Below are positions 23,946-37,672 of a stretch of 64,000 bases of DNA, in pieces. The position numbers and the translations under genes are program-made. Under the pieces are notes generated by a model. The model did no database searches. It was not told where the DNA came from and saw only the letters and a program-made list of their open reading frames with translations. Source of the DNA: Anaeramoeba flamelloides (taxonomy: Eukaryota; Metamonada; Anaeramoebidae); assembly GCA_027625915.1 (NCBI GenBank), contig JANTQA010000032.1:15144001-15208000 (forward strand), written 5' to 3'. Position 1 is the stretch's first letter. The number at the start of each line of letters is the position of its first letter.

Positions 23946-24031
23946 TTGTATTTTTTCTTTGGTTACTCCTTTCTCCCAATAAATAAATAAATAAATAAAT
24001 ATGAATATAATTTCCCGTATCTATAATTTTT

Positions 24032-27000
24032 TTATAATTGGCCATAGGCAGTTCTATTTTCAAGAATTAATTTTTGATTGTTTTCAATGAATTTTATTAT
24101 TGACGCTGGATTGCCAGAAACGATTTCTCTTCCAGCTTTTCTTAATTGTAAGTAATGGTTAAACATTACAATTAAAGTGTGTTGGACCTGTAACAATGCC
24201 TTTATAAGTTGGTTATCAATTTGTGCGGTATTTTTTCTCATTTTGGCTCTAACTTTTAAGAATTTTTCAATCGTAAAAATATGTTCATTTTTACTGTCAT
24301 TGATTCTTTTCAAAAATTTATTTCTTAATACAACGAAACTTTGGTATTTCTCATTATCGTTTTCTTTGGTTGCTTTCAATCGGGAATTTAGTCTATTAAA
24401 ATACTTATCATTTTCAGTCTTCCAGAGCATATTGTATTTAAATTGCTTTAATAATTTTGCATTTAAAAGTTCTTCATAAATATCAAATAAACTTGTGTTA
24501 TCATTATCATTAAAATTTTTTTTAATTTGTTTTTTTTTTTTTTTTTTATAGAAATAATGCTTGACATCAGATCGTAAAAAAAAGTATTGTTCAGCACATG
24601 AATTTAATAAATTAGTTGCAATATTAATTACAATTAATAATTCGACGGGCTGATTAATTTGTTTCACAATTCTAGTTTTTCTCCAAAGTTCTACATTTTT
24701 GGTCATTTTTTTTTTAATATTATTTAATTGGATAACAAATTTAAATTTCGTTCTTTTCCTTTCTCTTTCTTTTTCTTTTCCTTTTTCTTTCTCTTTCTCT
24801 TTCTCTTTTTCATTTTCATTTTCATTTTCTTTTTTTGGATTTTTCATTTTCTCCTTATCTAAAATTTTTACAAATTCGTCAAAATCTGTTTCATCAAATT
24901 TTTTACTCTTACTCTCATTATTTTCATTTTGATCATCAAATTTTATTTTTTTATCGTTTGTATTATTGTTGTCTAAACTATTTACAAAATCTTTAATTTC
25001 ATCATCTTCATCTTCAACTTGATCTTCAACTTGATCATTTGTATTGATCTTTTTATCATTATCTACTTCTTCTTGATCTTGATCATCGTCTTTTGCTTTC
25101 TTTTTCTTTTCCTTCCCATGCTCATCATCATGTTCATCTTCGTCTTCTTCAAAATCCAATAAATTAGAAGTTATATCAATATTATCATTAAAATTTAAAA
25201 TAATTCCTTGCCCCCTTGGCGTTTTCGGTGTTCTTGGGCTATAGTCATCTTCATCGGCTTCCATCATTTGTAAAAACAATGCCAAGCTTTTGTTTGGTGT
25301 CTTTTTTTCACTGGTTGGCAGTTTAACTGTATCTTCACCAAGATCACCAATTAATTCTTGCAATTCCTTTTCCTCGTCTCCATATTCTTTTAATAAATCA
25401 TCTTCGGTAAAGGAAACTGAATTTGACAAAGATTTTTTTGGTTTTAATTGATTAGAATTATCTTCAAATCCAGAACTAAAATCTTCAGTAAAGTTACTCT
25501 CTATTAAATTTAAACTCAAATCTTTTTTCATCTTTGTTTTTTTATTGTTGCTTGGAGTTCTCTTCTCATTTTTCTTTATTTCTCTTTTCTTTTTAGCATG
25601 CAAATTATCTTTACCTTTACCTTTACCTTGTTTATGATGGTTTCGTTTCTTCTTCTTCTTCTCCTTCTTCTTCTTCTTATTCTTCTTTGCTTTGGTATTC
25701 ATATTATTCTCACTCTCACTCTTGTCCGCATTTTTTTTATTATTTTTTTTTGTTTTATTCTTTAGTTTACCCAAATTAAAATCAATTGGTTTTGGTTTCT
25801 TGATATTTTTTTCTTCAACCCAACTTCCCTGTGATTCATTATTTTTTTCTTCGACCCAACTCTCTTGTGACACATTATTTTTTTCTTCGACCCAACTTTC
25901 GTGTGATTCATTATTTTTCCCCCTTCCAGTGATCAACTCTTTCCTAATTATTATCTGAGGTGGGTTTCTTATTCCTACCCATAAGGGTCTAATTGTAACT
26001 TGCTCTTTGGTAATATTCAAAACCTCAAAGTCATTTAATTGGTACAAGTCGTCAATGTGTAAGGGCAATTTATTAAAAGAAGTTTGGTTTAATAAACTAT
26101 TCATCACTTGGCTAAGTTCATTAGAAATTTCACAACCAAATTTTTTAATAGATTTTTCAAAAATTAAATAATTTATCGAATTTGGTTGTTCTGGATCAAA
26201 AATGTCATAATTTTTAAAAATATTTTTGAATAATAATAAATAATATTTAATATGTTCGTAGGGCCCATTGCCAATCATATAAAATAAGAATTTAAAAACA
26301 TAGATTTTAAATTTCTTAGTTAAGGCCAATTCAAATGGCTTTGAAAGTGCCAATAAAAATTCGTCAATTGAATTATATCGTTTTTTCTGGAATTTTAGAA
26401 AAACTAAAGCCAATGATTTTAAGCCTAGCTTTCCTGAGGAAAGTGATAAATTTTTTGAAATGGTATTGCATAATTCGCCAAGTTTTTTATTTTTTTCTTC
26501 ACTTTTGATCATTTTGTGAAGATCATCATCATTTTCTTCATCATCATAATGATTATTATTCTTATTATCTAATTGTAATAAATAATTTTGTAAGCCAAAA
26601 ACTTGCGTTTTTTTTAATTTTAAAGATTTAATTCTTGTTAATTTTTTTTTTTTTTTAACTTTCTTTGAAAATTGAAAAATTTCAAAATTATTTATTAAAA
26701 ATGGTAATAAGGCAATACTATTTGTGACAAATTTTTTGTTTCCCTTTTGAATTATTCCGTTTGGGGAAATTAAACTTAATTTGGAAAGAATTTGACAAGT
26801 TAATCTGTATGTAATAGCATAATTTAAACCCTTTAATAATAAAGGCTGGATACCTTCAAATTTTTTTTTGTTGTTTAAACTCAAATCTTTGGGTTTTGTT
26901 TTAATTAATATCTCATAAATATTTGCATTTTGTTCATCGCCGCCCTCTTCGTCGTTTCTGTATACTTTGCTATTGTTATCATCGTCCTTGTTGGTAGTGT

Positions 27001-27595
27001 CGTTAATAAAATATTTGTCTATTATTATATTCATTAATTTTAATACTAATTTTAATAAATTAGGATTTTCGGTTTGTAGTAAATAAACAAATGTCCAGAA
27101 AATTTTTGAAATCATTTCGTGCTCTAAATGATTGGATTTTAGGAATAATTTTAATGTTTTTAAATTTTCTATTAAAATCCAACAAAAATCTGGTCGAACT
27201 TTTTGAACCGTTTTTAATATAAAATAAATATTATTCAATAATTCTACTATTTGATATTTTTTAACTTTGATATTGTTTAATTTAAATAATATCCTAAAGA
27301 TTTGGTGGCATCTAGAAATGAGAAAAACATGTTTAACATTAATGTATATTTTATCTTTAGATATTAACCAATCAAAACTTTCGTTTAGCCATTCATTTTT
27401 TATTTTAGGATCTAAATACGAAAAGATCTTTAATAATTTTTTTAAAAAGGTAATTAATTTTTTTTCAGAATTTAATTTAAAATTATTTTTATTTACATTT
27501 TCTGCTTTCCAAAATTCTTGGATTTCCGAATCATTGTCAAGTAAATTTAATAATTCTTTTGCTTCGGTGATTGTTGTATTATAATCGTAATCATT

Positions 27596-27630
<35 letters not shown>

Positions 27631-29071
27631 GAGCGTCGGTATCGGTATCGGTATCGGTATCGGTATCGGTATCACTGCCAATATTTCTATTATTGGTATT
27701 TTCTTCAATATTATTATTTAAGAATAATTTAATAATTAAATTAGATAATAATAATTTTACATGACTTTTAACAAAACTTTCTACATGATCTATTGATAAA
27801 ATTAAAATATGGAAAATTAAAGATAATTTTTTAATTAAATCCTTTTTGGGAATATATAAAATTAATTCTGAGAGTATTATTATAATTATTTCAATTTTAT
27901 TTATATATTCTAAACTATATAACCTAATGGATAAATTATTCTTATTTTTTTTTTTATCTTCCTCATCATCATCATCATTATAATCATCATCATCGCCATC
28001 ATCGTAGCCGCCCACTTCTTCATCATCATCATCATCATTTGTGTTAAAATTATTATTTGTAATGTGAATTTTTATGCTTTTTAGTTTATGTATTAATAAA
28101 TTGTCTTTTTTATTTGAAATTTCTTTCTTGCTATCAAATAATTGTAAATATTCTGATTTTAACAATAATTTCAATAAAGATATTTCATTGTTTTTTTCCA
28201 AATAATATATTATTCTTTTACAAATTGTCAAATATTTCATTTTTAATTTCCCAATCCCGTGTGTAAACAAGCTTTTGATTATTCCAATGATATTTTTTTT
28301 ACTATTTCCTAAAGAGCTCCAAAGTTTTTCAATTAATATTAAATTTTCATTTTCTTTTAAAGTAATTTTCAATAGATTTGCAAAAACATGCTGAAATTGA
28401 TTTCTAATTTTGTTATCTTTAATACTATATTCTACTTGTTTAATCCAAGGAATTAGATAATTTAATATTTGAATCTTAATAATTTCTCTTTCTTTATTTA
28501 ATTCCACATTATAATATAAATTATTATTAGCCTTATTATTATTTGATATGTTTTCATTGTCGATACTCCAATACCTTTTTATAGCTTGGTTAAAAAATAA
28601 AAAAATCAAATCCTTTCTATGCTTAGAAAAGATATTGTTGATCTTTAATTGCTCGTCGTTGATCCTTTCTCTAATAATTGAACGAGAGCTATTAATAATT
28701 GGTAAGTTCTTAATTACTTTTTGGTTTATTAAATAATTTTTCGACAAATGAAATAATTTAATAATTTTATATCTAATTTTTTTACAATTTGAATTTACAT
28801 TGAAGATTAAAAAATTTATTAACTTTTCATCCTTGACTTTTATTTTTGAATTTAATAATGCCTTGTGTATTGATAAAATATAGGCTTTTCTTTTTTTAAA
28901 ATTCAAAGAATATGAATTCGTTAAATAAATGTTGACTAATGATTTTTCATTATCTAAAAATAGGTTTCGAATAATTAGCTTTGCAATTTTTTGTAAATAT
29001 TTATTTTCAGAATTAAATAAATTATTTGTTAAATAAAAGATATTATTTTCATTTTCCGTTCCAGTGTCATG

Positions 29072-29103
<32 letters not shown>

Positions 29104-32100
29104 CATGATCATGATCATTATTTTTACCTGTATTATTTGGCAAGTTGGTTATTAAACTTTTATCAAATAATTTGCCTCTTAGCAATTCGGACATTAATTG
29201 TAATGCCAAATATTGTATAGATTTTAATTCCTGGGTAATGATTTTTCTAATTTTCAATTGCTTTTTTTTATCTACTGCAAAGGTTTGATTGGTATAATTA
29301 TCGATTAATTGTAATATTTGCTTTTCCTTTTGCTGGCCTTTTTTATCGACACATGCCCAGGGCTTAGTATTATTGAAAAATGATGATAATTCACTATCAT
29401 CAATTTTTGAATTATTTGGGGAATTAAAGATCAAAAATCTTCTAAATAATAAAAATAAATTGTATCTCAGCGAAATAATCGAAAATCCCACCTCTATATC
29501 CGGGGTAGATAAATATGACATTGTTTCACTCAAATGTAAATATATTTTGTTTTGAATCAATTTATTTTCATTAAAAATTGCAGGGTTAATAAAATCAAAA
29601 ATGACTCGATAGGTGGTGGTTAATAGGCTTAATAAATGGTTTCTTAAATGTAAATTTTTTAATTTCCGTTTCCCATTAATTATTTTGGTTCTTTCCTTCT
29701 CGAAAATATTATTTAATAGCTCAAAGCTTGTCAAATTAATTCTGGATAAGGAAATAATTACTGATCGTTGTTGTATTTCGATGGGGTTTTCAATTAAAGC
29801 ATAAATTAATTTTATTAATTTTTCGATTTCGTTGCTTTCAATTTCCTTTGAATTGCAGCTACTTGTTGCAATCGAAGTAAAATTCCTCCATTGTGAAATT
29901 TCCTTTTCTAATTTGCGATATTCCAAATTACTTTTGTTTTCACTATTTACATTTTCAAAGGAATTTAATTTCTTTAATAAATTTAATTCTTCAATTCGCT
30001 TTAATAATTCGTTAAAAATTAAATTACTAATTTTTGGAAACAGAATTGTTACCTTTTTGATTATTTCTGATAAAATAATTATCCATTTTAATTCAATATT
30101 TTTATTATTTTTTTTTGACAATAATTTTTCGTATTTACTTAATAATTGTTTCTTACTCATCCTCATTGTTATTTTATTTTTATTTTTCTCATTATTGGGC
30201 TTTATTTTATTTTTTTTTAAATTGTGGTCATTTTTTTGTTGCCGATACAAAGTTTTTATTGAAAAAATGCTGTTGTCATACATTAATAAATTTTGCTCAT
30301 CTGAAAATAATTGATTGCCCTTTAATACAAATATATCAATAATTCTTTTCGCTGAATTTGCATTGTTATTGCCAATGTCATTTAGGTTTTTATTATTTTT
30401 CATTTTATTTTTAATTATTATGGGATCATTTTTTTTTTTTTTTTTCTGTTGAATATCATATATTTTTTTTAATAATATCAAAATATTAAACGCCTGCTTC
30501 CTAATATTTGGATTCAAATAACTTAGCATTATTAAGCAAATAGATTCAATTTTTTCGTATTCAAGTTCTAAATTCAGCTCCATTGGTATATTCGAAATAG
30601 TTAAATCCAATATGGTGATGTTCTTTCGGTTGTTTTCATTAATTAGTTCTTGGTGCCAAGTTTGTAATAATTGGGATAATTGGTCCAACGAAAACTCAAT
30701 AAAGCCTTCAAAATTTAATGGTATTGAAATAATTAGCCTTGCAAATTCATGAATTGTGAATGCTCTTAAATTGGGTTCCTGTTGAATCAATCTCAAGAGG
30801 GCTGCAAAGGAATGTGTGGCTAAATCCTGTTGTTGGTTTAAGGTGTACTTAATTAGCATGGGGATATATCTCTTTGGGGATGGTAATAAGACTGGTATAG
30901 AACGAATAACCGTGGTTAAAAATTTGATATGTTGTGGTACTTGTAATTCTAAATTATCCAATACTATCGTTTTATTATATTTATAATTGATTTTTTTTTT
31001 TTTTTTTTTTTTCTTCTTTGGATCATGGTCGATCAAAAATAAATTATTAATGATTTTATTATCCGCAGCTATAATGGTTTCGCTTAATAATTTTTCCATA
31101 ATTGTTACATACTCATCAATGGTTTTGATCCCCTCTAAAGTGGATTGCCTTTTCAATTTCTTATCCTTGCTGTATTTGTTCCAGAGTTTTTCAAAGGTTA
31201 ATACCCCTAGGATTACTCTTTCGTAATGCCCCTTTTCCGGTTCGCTGAGCTTGATCACAATTCTATTCATTGCGTCATTTAAATTATATTCTGCAATTGA
31301 TAAAATTATTTTTATATAATAGTTATTAATTTTTTCTGAATTAAATTCAGATCTTTTATTAAAAACAAAGATTTTTTCAATTAATAAACTTATTAAAGTC
31401 TTTAAATTTTCTTTTTCAAAGGAATCACTATAGTATTTAAATAAGGTTTCGATAAAATTTGATAGAGACTCAAAAAGAATTTTTTTATTAGATTTACTCC
31501 CCATCATTTTTAAGCAATTTTTGAAAAACGAAAAGTATTCTTTTTCAAAAAAATCTTTTGAACTACAGCAAAGTGAGCCTGTTAATAATCTTAAAATGTT
31601 CATTTTTAATTTTGGCTTTTCAATTAGTTGTGTGCTCAATAGATATATCTGTTCCATTTTATTGGTCCATTCATTATTAACTTCTGTGTTGTTGGTGCTG
31701 TTATTGCTGACATTGGTGTTTAATTGGCTTTTATAATTAATTGTTCCAAATAATGATGAGCTTAAAAAATTAATGTAATGCTTTTTATTTTTGTTATTAT
31801 TTGATTCAATGTGCTTTAAAAGAAATTCAACAAAATTCAAACTTTCTTCAATAGATGAACTATTATTTAAATTAAAAGTCAAATATTTAAATATTTTTTC
31901 AAATTTTTCAAACTCTTCTTGTTGGATTTCTTTTATTTTCTTAATCAATTGTTCACTGACTATTGAAAAGGATTTTGTACATAGGCTTGTTAATAATTTC
32001 CCATATTGCTTTAATAGCCTGTTGATATTTAATATTTGGATGTCTTCTACTTGGAATTGGTCTAATAATTTTTTAATCGTTAAAAATTGATTTATACAAT

Positions 32101-35100
32101 GCGAAGCAAACGATTGCAAAGTAATTGGTGAAATGGGGCCTTGATATTTGCTAAATAATTCTAAAGTGGTATGTAAAAACACTACTTCTGTTGCAGTGAT
32201 CTTTAAATTGTTTGAATATTCCGACGTTTCAAATGAATATTTATTGAAACTATTATAAGATAATATCATTAATGAGGGAGAGGTGGGTCATGATCATTAT
32301 CATTACCGTTATAATTATTTGTTTTATTTTTTTTTTTTTAAGAAAATTAATAAATATTAATTTGATTATTTGTTTGTATTTTGATATTTAATTATTAGAG
32401 AGTCAATTGTTCAAAATCTGAGTCAGAAATAGATTTTCGCTTTTAATTGTACTTTAAAAATCCACAATAAATGCAATAGTTTTATTAAAAAATAATAATA
32501 ATTGCATTTTAATTCAATGAGTAATTTTAATTGGATCACTAGTTATTACAAAATTCTATTTTTAGAATTTATAAATTTTTTAATACTAATTATTATATTT
32601 TTTTTTTAAAATTAAATGTTATACTTTATGAATTAAACCAGTTTAATTTTTAAAAAACAATAACTTTTATTGAAAAATGTTGTTCATTTTTGTCAATTAT
32701 TTTATGTTCAGAATTTGGCCATAAAAAATTATTACACGATATATGAGAATTTTTTGAGATCTAAAACTTGATAAATATTTACGATTAAGTAAAATTAATA
32801 ATACTTTGAATTTTAAAAATACAAAACAAAAAAAAAATTCTTCATATCAAGCCGGAGAACACTTGATTTAAATTTATTTTTCTTTCATGTAAATTTTCAA
32901 TAAGGATTTTTGGAATTATTGTTTAGGTGGTGGACCAAGAAAAAAAATTTTTTGAGGGTTATTACTTACTGTTGAGAGAAAAATGTTGGACACAGAAAAA
33001 TGGTTGGACACCATTTTTAATTGGAAACATTAGTAAAATTGAAAATCAAATCCTATTGATAACTAGGTGACTTTTATATAAATCCAAGTTTAAAGGTGTT
33101 ACAAGTTGATTAATCTGTGACGTGTGTTGAATACTCATTTGAATAGTTGATAACTAAAGTAGATCATGCTATTTTAACAAAAATCCAAGTTTTAGTAAAG
33201 TTTACTATTAATTCTGAAATTGGTAATTTTTAAACTTGCTTTAGATTATAAGAGATAAGCTTTTGAAAAAGTAGAATCACATTAATTGTTATTCTAATAA
33301 GTAGATTATTGTTATTTTCTTTAGTTATTTCGCAAACGATTGAAATTAAAAATCATTTTCAGGTAATGTTCCCAATTAAAAATGCTGTCCAACCATTTTT
33401 CTGTGTCCAACATTTTTCTCTCAACAGTTAAATGTGGTTTTGAAAATGGTGAATGAAAAAAAAAAATTTGTAAGAAGAATTTGTAATCCCTTTCAAGTAA
33501 TAATTTTTTTGTATTCCTCCTTCAGGAAGGTGTCATAGAGTGACATCGATTTTTTTTTTTTAATTTTTGAAATTTTCTTATTATTATTTTTCCAATTACC
33601 TTTTTTGAGTTTCTTTTTTTTTTTTTCGTTCATTTTTTTGTTTTTTTATTGATTTTTTTTTTGATTCTAAATTTGAAAAAAAAATAATAAAATTTTTTAT
33701 AAATTCAAAATTAACTTTAAGAAAAGTGAGGCTATTTAACTTCTTTTAAAATCATATCATCTATTAAAAGATCTTTTTGTCAAAAATTTTAATTTTCCTA
33801 AAGAAATTGAAAAATTACAAGAGATGTTTCAAAGAAAATGGTCCAAAAATTTTTTTTTAATATTTTATTTTTTTTGAAAATTTTGTAAGTTTGTTTAGGT
33901 ATTTCCTTTATGAATCTCAACTGTAATCTGAAATTTATTATTTCTCTTATTTATAAACAATCTTATATCGGTTGATTATAAAAAAAAAATTGAATTTTTC
34001 ATTTTTTTCTAGGCTCCTTTGAGTGGGATGGGGTTTATATAAGCTATTTCCAAATAAGATGGGTCAAATTTATTTTAAAATATCTTTATTAAACTAAATC
34101 GTCCTAAAACTATTAAAATATCCAAAATCATTAACAACCATTTATTGATTCTTGATAATATTTTAATTTGTTTGTTAGAATGGTATTACTAAAATAAAAG
34201 ATATTAAATTTTCTAATCTCTTGATTTTATCTGATGTTTTTTAGGTGAAAATTTGTGTTTATTATTTTCTTTTTGATTGAAAAAATCGTTTTCATAACTT
34301 GTTTAATTTCAATAAAAATTTTCCAATAGATGTGAAAACATATAACTGTGTTTTATTGTTTAAAAAAACATTTGTGTCCTTGTCATATTTCCAGTTTTTT
34401 ATTGAAATTGGTTGTGCGTGGTTTTGTCTAAAAAAAGTAGTATTTTTTTTTTTTCATTTTTTGGAAATATTTTAACAAAAATATTTTGAAATAAATACCA
34501 TAGGCATTGATTCAGCCAGTATTAATATATATCTTAATTTGGTATTGTCAATTAATGAATACTTCCACTAACAAAGATGATTTTTTATGAAATGTAAAAA
34601 AAAATTCCACACTTTTTCGGAAATACATTATTAATGTGTGTGTTATCATTTATTCTTCTATTTCGATATTATTTTGTAGTTATACTCCATTCACACAATC
34701 AATAAAAATATTATGAAGATTTTTCAAGAAAGAAAATATATCAATTTCAATTTCAAAAAAAAATAATTACTTTGCAATAAAAATAAAAAAAAAAAAAAAA
34801 AGATCATGATAAATTCTATTCAAAATGAAATTTTGGATTTAATTTTCTCATTCCTTATTGAGCTTTCTGCTAAAATGAAATTTTATTTTTTTTATTTTAA
34901 AATAATGGTATTGGTAAGTATGTGGTTTGTTTCGTTTTGTGGTGAAATTGTTCATTTCCAGATTAAAGGAGTAGCAGCATCATAACATCCACTGGAATTG
35001 AAATATGTAATAGTTGATTAAAAAATATATTGCTGCTCTTAAGTTCTATCCTCCCAAAAAATTTAAAAAAAAAACCTAAAATTTGTATTTTAACAAGATC

Positions 35101-35748
35101 TCTTGACTTGGCATTCTATCAGTCAATACGTATGGCTTTAAACATAGAAGTAATATTCTCTTGAACATCAAATTTGGATAGTCCTTAAAATGTCTTCAAA
35201 TTGAATTAACCAAACCAAAAATCAAAAAGTTTCTATGTGCTGATCGATACAAAAAAGGTAAAATTTCAAATTCGCTTTTTTGAGTCTGATAACCTCGTTT
35301 TCCGCAAATGCCCTTTCGAAGAATATTTCCAAAACCAACTAATTTGACAAAGTTTCTTTGCACCAAAACCAATAAAATTCTTTCATAAAAGTTGTTCAAA
35401 AAAATATAAAAAAAGGTACCTGAACCAAAAAGTTTGTAACAGTTTTGATGAATTTATTGGTAATAAAAATTAAAGGAATGATTTTCAAAAATTACGTTTG
35501 TTCTGAATTTGCTTGAAAAACTTTCTCGAAAAATGTCTTGATATTTATTAAGATTGTACGAACCAAACCTACAATCAAAAAAGTTCAAGAGAGAAAAAAG
35601 AATTTATGGAAGGGAATGAAAAAAAATTGGTTGATCTAAAAAAACATTTTAACAAGTTCGAGTCAATGTTGAAAAGACCACCATTAAATCCCAGTCTTTT
35701 TTTTTCTATGTGAATCATTGAAATTGGGATTCATACTTTTTATAATTA

Positions 35749-35782
<34 letters not shown>

Positions 35783-36486
35783 GATGTTTTTGTTATTAAA
35801 TTTGGTAAACCCACTATTTTGAATACTTGGAAATTCGAAATAATTTTGCACTTGTTTTTCTTTTGAATTTTTCAAAAGCATTTAATTCAATTTAAAAGTG
35901 ACCCAATTGAACACCTTCAAAGATCGTGGGATTTGTAGTTTTTAATTCTTTTTGCATCATAGAAATGGAAGTTTTACTTTAAATTTCACACCTCAGATCC
36001 GTTTGTAAAATTGAAATTCTCATCAACTTGAAATTAAGATCTTGGTTTTGAGACTTTTTTCAAAAAAGGTGTTTCTTTGGGAAAAATAAAATTTTTTTTT
36101 CCCTTCTTTTGTGTTTGGGTATTTTTTTTTTTTTTTTTTTTTGCAAGAATAAAAAATAAAAAAGTAACTTACTTTCTTGGTGTAGTTGAAGAGTCCAAAT
36201 TTATTTTTGTTACTCTCATGGATTTTCTTCTTAGTGTTTTTTTTGGTGTGAGGATTTGGGTATTTAAATGTTGGTTTCTCCATCCCAATAATGCACCACA
36301 AATATGATCAAAACTATTTTGAGAAAGTAATACAAGCGAATTGATTACTCTGCAAAGAACTGGTTCGTCTCTGAGTCTTAATTTCTTAATAGATTTTATG
36401 TCTGATATTTTGTCAACATAAAAATTAGCAAATCCGATGAAGTGTTGAAAAGTTATCTGTAAAATTTTTTGTGGTGAAGAATTCAT
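24032..36486 (-). CDS. FRY: Furry (FRY/Tao3/Mor2 family), two exons
   Basis: Furry proteins are giant HEAT/armadillo-like scaffolds that activate NDR kinases and shape cell polarity. Exon 1 is 36486-36173 and exon 2 is 32249-24032. The donor AGAAA-GTAAGT and the acceptor TATAATAG agree in phase, giving a protein of about 2,843 residues; human FRY is about 3,000. Exon 1 has ILQITFQHFIGFANFY and INSLVLLSQNSFDHICGALL, matching the human start ([29 protein letters not shown]). In exon 2, IRSIPVLLPSPKRYIPMLI matches the conserved IPRLLPDG block, LNYLIPWIKQVEYS matches the LPWLHNIELV block, and GIQPLLLKGLNYA matches LQQLFLKGFTSA. A conserved C-terminal helical region closes it. Linkers carry Asp, Lys, Asn and Glu-Lys runs and a threefold SWVEEKNN repeat. 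The ATG at 32269 lies within the intron end, so it is probably not the start. Confidence 0.93.
32969..33427. mobile_element. 459-bp MITE with 64-bp inverted ends and TTA target duplication
   Basis: The left end runs from CTGTTGAGAGAAAAATGTTG through GGACACAGAAAAATGGTTGG to TTTTTAATTGGAAACATTA. The right end is its inverse with about two differences in 64 bp. TTA stands directly outside both ends (32966-32968 and 33428-33430). A 3-bp TTA/TAA duplication is the hallmark of PIF/Harbinger-type transposons. Inner parts of the ends (GTTGGACAC then TTTTTAATTGGAAAC) resemble family D copies 1 and 2. The near-identical ends indicate a recent insertion. There is no coding frame, so it needs a transposase from elsewhere. 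Confidence 0.88.
33514..33600 (+). repeat. remnant of the hairpin repeat family
   Basis: A segment with CCTCCTTCAGGAAGG, then GTCATAGAGTGACATCG and a T-rich arm resembles the start of the family G repeats at 23290 and 41045. The matching second arms are missing or unrecognisable. Confidence 0.35.
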
Positions 36487-37382
36487 TCAAGTCAAGAATT
36501 TGTTCTGATTAGGAGATACTTTTGTTCAATAAAATAGATCTGTTTTCACTTTGTTTTACTTTTCTTCTTTTGGATGAAAAAGTAAAAATGAAAATAAGAA
36601 AAAAAAAATAAAAAATAGTTTCATAATTATCATTCATCAAACTTTGTGTAAATATATGTTAGTTCATGTTTAGTGTTCAGTAAAATTAGTTGGTCTACTG
36701 AACAATCTAGACTCATTCAGGAAATATTGAGAAATCAAAAGAATTCATACTTGGATAAATACTATTACAGTTAGTTTTATTTTAATGATTTTTTGATTCT
36801 AAAATAAAAGGTGAGCTGAAAAATCCTCCTTCTAAATTGAAGAAACCATTTGTTTGAAATTTTTTGATGTGTGTTGATATTTGTAGAATAAATATGATAA
36901 AAATTTCACTTGATTTTCCTTTTTTACTTTTTTTTCACTTTTAAAGAACCAATTTACATAAATTGATTGTAACTTGTTTGGTACTTAATTTGTTTAAATG
37001 TTTTTGAAGAACTGAGAATCTAAATTGAAAAACTAATATTTAAGAATTGAAAAAATATTTAATCCGTTGAAAATTTATCCCATTTAGAGTTTCCTATCCC
37101 AGAAGAATGAAAAAAGATTGTCTGGTGTTGGGTGCGAGTACTTGTTATTTTGGCTCTTAACTGATCCAACTTCAGCAGGGAATGAATTTTAATGTTGTTT
37201 CAAAAAGTTCGCAAAATCAAAACCTTGTTAAAAAGTTCTCTTGTCGTCAAAATAACAACAGAAAAGTTCAATCTGTATTTCAAAATAAAAATGCTTTTTT
37301 TTTGTTTTTGAAGACCTCAACCCTAAACCAACGGGTAAAAGAAACTGACAAGAACCCCTGAGTAAACATAGTACTGATACCT

Positions 37383-37672
37383 TAAAGTTCTATTATTGAA
37401 AAAGAAATTCTAACAATAAAGGATCAAATAGGAAAATTTTTATCAAGAAATTGTGTTAATATTTTGAAAAAATCTTTTTAGTCAACAAAACAATTGAAAA
37501 TAATTGAAAAAAATCGAAAAATTTTTAACAAATTACATTCCTAATTTTAAATTTACAAAAAATATCAATGATTTTACTTATAAAATTAAATTGGACTTAG
37601 GTATACTATTGGACAGTTGATTGGATATAGCCTTGGAACAAGAAGAAAAAAAAACATCGAATTTATTTTGAA
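37383..37672 (+). repeat. direct repeat F, unit 1
   Basis: It shares AAAGTTCTATTATT, AAGGATCAAAT, a long A-rich middle and the ending GATTGGATATAGCCTTGG with unit 2 (which reads GATTGGATGTTGCCTTGG). Spacing between units is about 1.65 kb and orientation is the same. Identity looks moderate, so this is an old duplication or two copies of a dispersed family. Confidence 0.6.

Larger units (their letters stand above)
21570..24031. other. convergent spacer between RalGAP beta and Furry
   Basis: Both genes end into this 2.5-kb spacer. It holds the second family B copy and a hairpin-type repeat (G copy 1). A TA run lies near 22147-22166. No gene is recognised; the short hydrophobic frames are translations of T-rich DNA. 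Confidence 0.7.
32250..36172 (-). other. Furry intron (3.9 kb) with a MITE
   Basis: It separates the conserved N-terminal block of Furry from the rest. It carries a 459-bp inverted-repeat element (32969-33427), a short hairpin-family remnant (33514-33600) and a poly-T run near 35751-35780. A 67-codon - strand frame at 35196-35399 is less AT-rich but is not recognised and is not needed to join the two exons. Confidence 0.75.

Noticed and set aside
24177-32090. Many + strand frames of 60-160 codons opposite Furry
   Set aside because: They are antisense shadows of a strongly conserved - strand coding exon and show only Phe/Leu/Ser-rich translations of its complement.
35196-35399. 67-codon - strand frame in the Furry intron considered as a middle exon
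   Set aside because: Furry homologues have no extra conserved block there, and the two flanking exons already join in phase; no family match was recognised.
35640-35670. A GTTCGAGTC motif considered as the T-arm of a tRNA
   Set aside because: No matching acceptor, D or anticodon arms could be folded around it.
36023-36301. Frames overlapping Furry exon 1 on both strands
   Set aside because: They run from exon 1 or its complement into poly-T intron sequence; the phase-matched donor at 36172 explains the end of coding better.
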